A stretch of 64,000 nt of DNA, from positions 124,001-188,000 of the forward strand of contig NZ_LQPI01000040.1 of assembly GCF_002101775.1 (NCBI RefSeq). The letters run 5' to 3'. Each line of letters opens with the position of its first letter. Within the stretch, counting starts at the first letter, position 1. The notes under the pieces were generated by a model that worked only from the letters and a program-made list of their open reading frames with translations, had not been told where the DNA came from and did no database searches. This stretch comes from Mycolicibacter nonchromogenicus. GTDB lineage: Bacteria; Actinomycetota; Actinomycetes; Mycobacteriales; Mycobacteriaceae. Shown here one piece after another: positions 60,852-64,000 of this stretch. A program made the translations under genes and the position numbers.

Positions 60852-61870
60852 CCGCAGGTTCTGCCACCGCCGAAGGTGAGGCGCTGAACAAGCTCTGGAC
60901 CGGTGCCAAGGAGTCACCGCCTGTCGTCTGGCTGGCGCGGCTCGGTGCGGTGTTCGTGGTGGTTCAGCTCTACGTCTACCTGCGCTGGATCTTCTCGGAC
61001 AAGTTCGCCCCCACTCCTGCCGGACCCGATCCGATACCGGGCTCAGCGATGTTCTGGATCCGGTTCTGGGAGATCGGTTGTGTGCTGGCAGGTATCGCGC
61101 TGGCCTGGTGGATCGTGCGCAAAATGCGCGCCGATCGCGAGCTCCCGCCGGTCGGGGTGTTCGTGGTGGCATGGCTGCTGGCGGCCTGGCAGGACCCCGG
61201 CGTCAACGCGACGAGACCGGTGTTCGCCTACAACAGCGGATTCTTCAACAGGGGAACGTGGGGCGAATTCATTCCCGGGTGGGTCAGCAAGGGTGCGGAG
61301 AACCCGCAGCCGCTGATCTACTTCCTGGCCAGCTACATCGTGCTGACTCCGTTGGCGATCATGGGAATCGACAAGCTGATCGCCCGCATCCGCACCGCGG
61401 CGCCCCGGCTGAACAGGGCCGGCGTGCTGGCGGTGATGCTGGTGCTGTTCACCGTGCTGGACATCGTGCTGGAGCAGTATTTCCATCGGGTCGGCCTGTG
61501 GAACTACCTGCGGGTGGACGCTACGTGGGCGATCTTCCCCGGCACCCTGTATCAGTTCCCGTTGTACGAGGGGGTTGTCTTCGGCGGCATCGTCAGCGGA
61601 CTGTCCATTGCCATCTACTGCTTCCGGGACCAGGACGGCAAGATGCTCACCGATACCGGGATCGAGAAGGTGCGCAACAAGCGGCTGGTTCCGGTGGTCC
61701 GCATCCTGGCGCTGACCGCGGTGTTCAACGTGATCATGATGGTCTTCATGCTGGGCTTCAACTTGGTCAACCAGCACGCCGACACCCAACCGGCGGAGCC
61801 GATTCCGAGTTACCTGCACCACGACATGTGTGGCCTGGGCCCCAACCCGCCATGCCCGCCCCTGCCGTGA
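60848..61870 (+). CDS. AveC-like membrane protein (spirocyclase AveC family)
   Basis: A 340-residue integral membrane protein with about seven hydrophobic segments, including LARLGAVFVVVQLYVYLRW, FWEIGCVLAGIALAWWIV, VFVVAWLLAAWQDPGVN, LAVMLVLFTVLDIVLEQYF and ALTAVFNVIMMVFMLGFNLV. The family is named after AveC, which acts as a spiroketal cyclase/dehydratase in avermectin synthesis. Mycobacterial members occur next to lipid-degrading genes and are not characterised. ATG 60848 overlaps the LLM stop. It is the last gene of the Ltp2-like operon and may modify or move a membrane-bound substrate (inference). Confidence 0.8.
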   Translation: MTAGSATAEGEALNKLWTGAKESPPVVWLARLGAVFVVVQLYVYLRWIFSDKFAPTPAGPDPIPGSAMFWIRFWEIGCVLAGIALAWWIVRKMRADRELPPVGVFVVAWLLAAWQDPGVNATRPVFAYNSGFFNRGTWGEFIPGWVSKGAENPQPLIYFLASYIVLTPLAIMGIDKLIARIRTAAPRLNRAGVLAVMLVLFTVLDIVLEQYFHRVGLWNYLRVDATWAIFPGTLYQFPLYEGVVFGGIVSGLSIAIYCFRDQDGKMLTDTGIEKVRNKRLVPVVRILALTAVFNVIMMVFMLGFNLVNQHADTQPAEPIPSYLHHDMCGLGPNPPCPPLP

Positions 61871-61895
61871 CCGGCGTCTGCGCCCGCGGTGCTGT

Positions 61896-62801
61896 CTAGG
61901 CCTTCTCGGATCCGGCCCGATCACCCGTCTGGCCCACTCCGATCTCGTGGAACATGGTGTTCTGCAACAGGCGCAGGGTATCCGGGGCAACCGCATGTGC
62001 CGCCAGGTACATCGAGCCCAACGGATTGTTCACCGCTCGCGGCCGGCGCCGGATGGCGTCGATCAGCATGTCGGTCCCCTCATCGACGGTCAGCGATGCG
62101 AAGCCGCTCCAATCGGTGGGAGCGATCATCTCGGTGTCCACCAACGGCAGGTGCACGTTGGTGAATCGCACCCCGTCGCGCAGGCTCTCGATCGCGGCCA
62201 CCCCGAAGAAGGCGTCCAGCGCCGCCTTGGATCCGATGTACGCCGAGAAGGTCGGCAGGTTCGACAACACCCCGACCGAGGAACTGTGCACCACGTGACC
62301 GCTTCGGCGGCTGCGCATTCCGGGAAGAAACCGCAGCGTCAAACCCACACCGGCCAGGTAGTTCAGGCGCATGGTGCGCTCGTAGTCGTGGAGTCGATGT
62401 TCGGACTCCGCGACTGAGCGCATGATCGATCTGCCGGCGTTGCTCACGAAGATGTCGGGGGCACCGAACCGATCGAGCACGGCCTGGGCGACCTCGTTGA
62501 TGCCCTCCTCGCTGGACAGGTCGCCGACCACCGCGTGGGCCGTACCGCCGGTGGCCTCGATCTCGCGGACCAGGCGGTCGAGTTCGTCGGCTCGGCGGGC
62601 GGTGACGACGGCGGTTGCGCCCGCCCCCGCGACCCGCTGGGCCAGCCGCCTGCCGATACCGCTCGACGCGCCGGTGATGAAGACGACCCGCCCGGCGACG
62701 CGGTCGGCCAGCGACGGGATGCCCACTCGGGGAACCCGTACCGGCTTGGTCAGGGCGTTGATCGAATAGCGCATCGCGGTGCGCAACGGACTGGGTGCCA
62801 T
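61896..62801 (-). CDS. Short-chain dehydrogenase/reductase
   Basis: A 301-residue SDR. VVFITGASSGIGRRLAQRVAGAG is the cofactor motif (with VTARRADEL, favouring NADPH), NAGRS follows, and the active-site Ser-Tyr-Lys is in SSSVGVLSNLPTFSAYIGSKAAL. It shares the overall plan and TEMIAPT block with the SDR at 4954. It lies 19 bp downstream of the hydrolase gene on the same strand. I start at ATG 62801, giving MAPSPLRTAMRYSINAL. The substrate is unknown. It converges on the AveC-like gene with a 25-bp gap. Confidence 0.9.
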   Translation of the reverse strand: MAPSPLRTAMRYSINALTKPVRVPRVGIPSLADRVAGRVVFITGASSGIGRRLAQRVAGAGATAVVTARRADELDRLVREIEATGGTAHAVVGDLSSEEGINEVAQAVLDRFGAPDIFVSNAGRSIMRSVAESEHRLHDYERTMRLNYLAGVGLTLRFLPGMRSRRSGHVVHSSSVGVLSNLPTFSAYIGSKAALDAFFGVAAIESLRDGVRFTNVHLPLVDTEMIAPTDWSGFASLTVDEGTDMLIDAIRRRPRAVNNPLGSMYLAAHAVAPDTLRLLQNTMFHEIGVGQTGDRAGSEKA

Positions 62802-62820
62802 GGCGGGTGAAATCCTTTGA

Positions 62821-63816
62821 TCAGGCGGCCGGTTGGGTACCGGGAGCGGCCGCATGCAGGTCGTTGAGATAGGCCGACGCGCGCCGCAGGGCTGCCATGC
62901 CTTCGGGGATGATGTCGGCCAGGACCGGGAAGACGTGGATCTGGCGTTCCCACAGCTCGAGAGTGGTTCGGACACCGTTGCCGGCCAGTCGGTGCGCGAA
63001 GTCGATGGCGTCGGCTGCGACGAACTCCCGCGACCCCACCTGGATGAGGGTGGGAGGCAGGCCGGCGAGGTCGGCGCACAGCAGGCTGGTGGTGGCCCCG
63101 ATCCCGTCAGTGCCGCCGGCTTTCAATTCAACTCGTGCGAGGCTGCGGCACAACGCGTTATAGGCGCGCCGGCCGATCAGCGCGTCCCGGTGCCGGCCGC
63201 GCCGGTGCGGTGTCGGTGTGAAATCAAGACCCGGTGACCAGCAGACCAACCCGGCCGGACTGCCGAGGTTGCGCTGTCGTGCGGTGAGCGCGGTGGCGAC
63301 GGACAGGAAGCCACCCGCGGAGTCACCGACGATGCTGATATCGGTGGAACGGTAGCCGCGGTTGAGCAGCCACTCGAATGCTGTTGCGCAGTCGTGTACC
63401 GAACTGCTGACCGGAAATCGGGGACCCTGCCGGTAGTCGACCAGCAGGGCGGCTTGCCCGGTCTCACGGACCAGGTGAGAAACCGCCCGGCGATGGGTGT
63501 TCGGCCCGCCGACGTAGAACGCGCCGCCGTGTAGATACAGCATGATGTGGGGCGACCGGGGACCGCCGTCCGGCTGGATGATCTCGGCGTACGTTTCGCC
63601 CACCCGTACCGGCTCGACGGTGACCCCGGGCAACGAGGGGAGACGCTTGGCGACGAGTTCGGCAAGGGCGAAGGGCCACGGCAGATCGAGCAGGTGGCCG
63701 CCGACATAGACCGCCGGCTTCGCCAGTGCAGCGGCGGCACCGGACACGGCCCGGGAGCGGGGGCTTCTTCCCGCAACGAACGAGATGGCCAATTCACCTG
63801 AGCGGCTAGGCGTCAC
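62821..63816 (-). CDS. HSL-type alpha/beta hydrolase (esterase/lipase)
   Basis: A 331-residue esterase of the hormone-sensitive-lipase family. The oxyanion motif is YLHGGAFYVGGPNTHRR, the nucleophile elbow is VGDSAGGFLS, and the C-terminal Asp/His region contains RQIHVFPVLADIIPEG. The N-terminus SGELAISFVAGRSP shows no signal peptide. I choose GTG 63816 because AAGGAGC is 8 bp upstream; GTG/ATG positions up to 63885 are alternatives. Divergent from the partial gene at 63980 with 163 bp between, where motif site 7 lies. It may release an acid from an imported ester. Confidence 0.9.
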   Translation of the reverse strand: MTPSRSGELAISFVAGRSPRSRAVSGAAAALAKPAVYVGGHLLDLPWPFALAELVAKRLPSLPGVTVEPVRVGETYAEIIQPDGGPRSPHIMLYLHGGAFYVGGPNTHRRAVSHLVRETGQAALLVDYRQGPRFPVSSSVHDCATAFEWLLNRGYRSTDISIVGDSAGGFLSVATALTARQRNLGSPAGLVCWSPGLDFTPTPHRRGRHRDALIGRRAYNALCRSLARVELKAGGTDGIGATTSLLCADLAGLPPTLIQVGSREFVAADAIDFAHRLAGNGVRTTLELWERQIHVFPVLADIIPEGMAALRRASAYLNDLHAAAPGTQPAA

Positions 63817-63954
63817 AGCGGTGCTCCTTAACAGACGGCTCCGCGCGGGTGCCTCGACCCGTTGCGCGAGAACAATCGAGCTCAAGCTACACGGGTGCGG
63901 CGGATTCGGCGGAACGCGGTCTTCCTTGCCTTACCTTGCCCCTTATATTAAATA

Positions 63955-63966
63955 GATCAGTATCCT
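63955..63966 (-). promoter_or_regulatory. Shared 12-bp motif, site 7 (AGGATACTGATC on the minus strand)
   Basis: On the minus strand AGGATACTGATC lies 13 bp before the start at 63980 and 138 bp before the hydrolase. It is flanked by AATAG and CTATT, a perfect 5-bp inverted repeat (63951-63955, 63965-63969), so this site shows extra dyad symmetry. The surrounding sequence is AT-rich (CTTATATTAAATAG). Confidence 0.6.
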
Positions 63967-63979
63967 ATTGGGAGGTTTC

Positions 63980-64000
63980 ATGGCGTTCAAGCCCGGGGCA
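63980..64000 (+). CDS. Start of an unidentified gene (cut by window edge)
   Basis: Seven codons (MAFKPGA) are visible. GGGAGG lies 5 bp before ATG 63980, and the motif at 63955 is just upstream, so this is very probably a real gene of the same regulon. The product cannot be named. Confidence 0.6.

Overview
The window is high-GC actinobacterial DNA with tightly packed, often 4-bp-overlapping genes. It belongs to a Mycobacterium/Mycolicibacterium-type genome. The evidence is the gene order of the left third, which follows the M. tuberculosis Rv0542c-Rv0566c block (menE, DUF3349, small membrane protein, pit, glyoxalase, SDR, menB ... menC, bpoC, menD, DUF3592, menG, Rv0560c-like methyltransferase, menJ, grcC1, htpX, gpdA1, flavin monooxygenase, yajQ), together with a complete yrbE-mce operon. 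No insertion sequence, phage gene, CRISPR array or rRNA was seen. No intergenic gap exceeds 300 bp; the largest are 48712-48901, 63817-63979 and 6777-6939.

Region 1 (1-23.4 kb) is housekeeping and centres on menaquinone: menE, menB, menC, menD, the methyltransferase menG, the reductase menJ and the polyprenyl diphosphate synthase grcC1. A duplicated phosphate-transporter unit, an amidohydrolase, an Excalibur-domain protein and a DsbA-like protein are interspersed. A tRNA-Tyr gene with a strong terminator closes the block. Two large palindromes lie downstream of menC and menG.

Region 2 (23.4-37.3 kb) is a lipid-import operon. An acyl-CoA dehydrogenase gene (24702) leads an amidohydrolase, a small coiled-coil protein, two YrbE permeases, six Mce proteins (A-F) and a DUF3298 exported protein, nearly all overlapping. 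A second acyl-CoA dehydrogenase gene is transcribed divergently from it.

Region 3 (37.3-64 kb) is a large catabolic cluster: ferredoxin, aldehyde dehydrogenase, FadR-type GntR regulator, class III CoA-transferase/racemase, a CrtC/DUF7065-like protein, thioesterase, two thiolase-fold plus DUF35 pairs, two acyl-CoA synthetases, two crotonases, a tandem double GntR regulator, a P450, a double hot-dog hydratase, a phosphotransferase-like protein, a fused 719-residue double acyl-CoA dehydrogenase, a mycofactocin-type SDR, an F420-type LLM oxidoreductase, an AveC-like membrane protein, another SDR and an esterase. The set resembles the enzyme logic of cholesterol side-chain degradation (mce4 plus the cyp125/fadE28-29/chsH1-H2/ltp2 igr operon) but with different, partly fused genes.

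The unifying signal is a 12-bp motif close to AGGATACTGATT. It occurs at seven intergenic positions in regions 2 and 3 and was not noticed in intergenic DNA of region 1. I infer one co-regulated import-plus-degradation system for an unidentified branched, isoprenoid or steroid-like lipid. Its substrate and regulator cannot be read from sequence alone.
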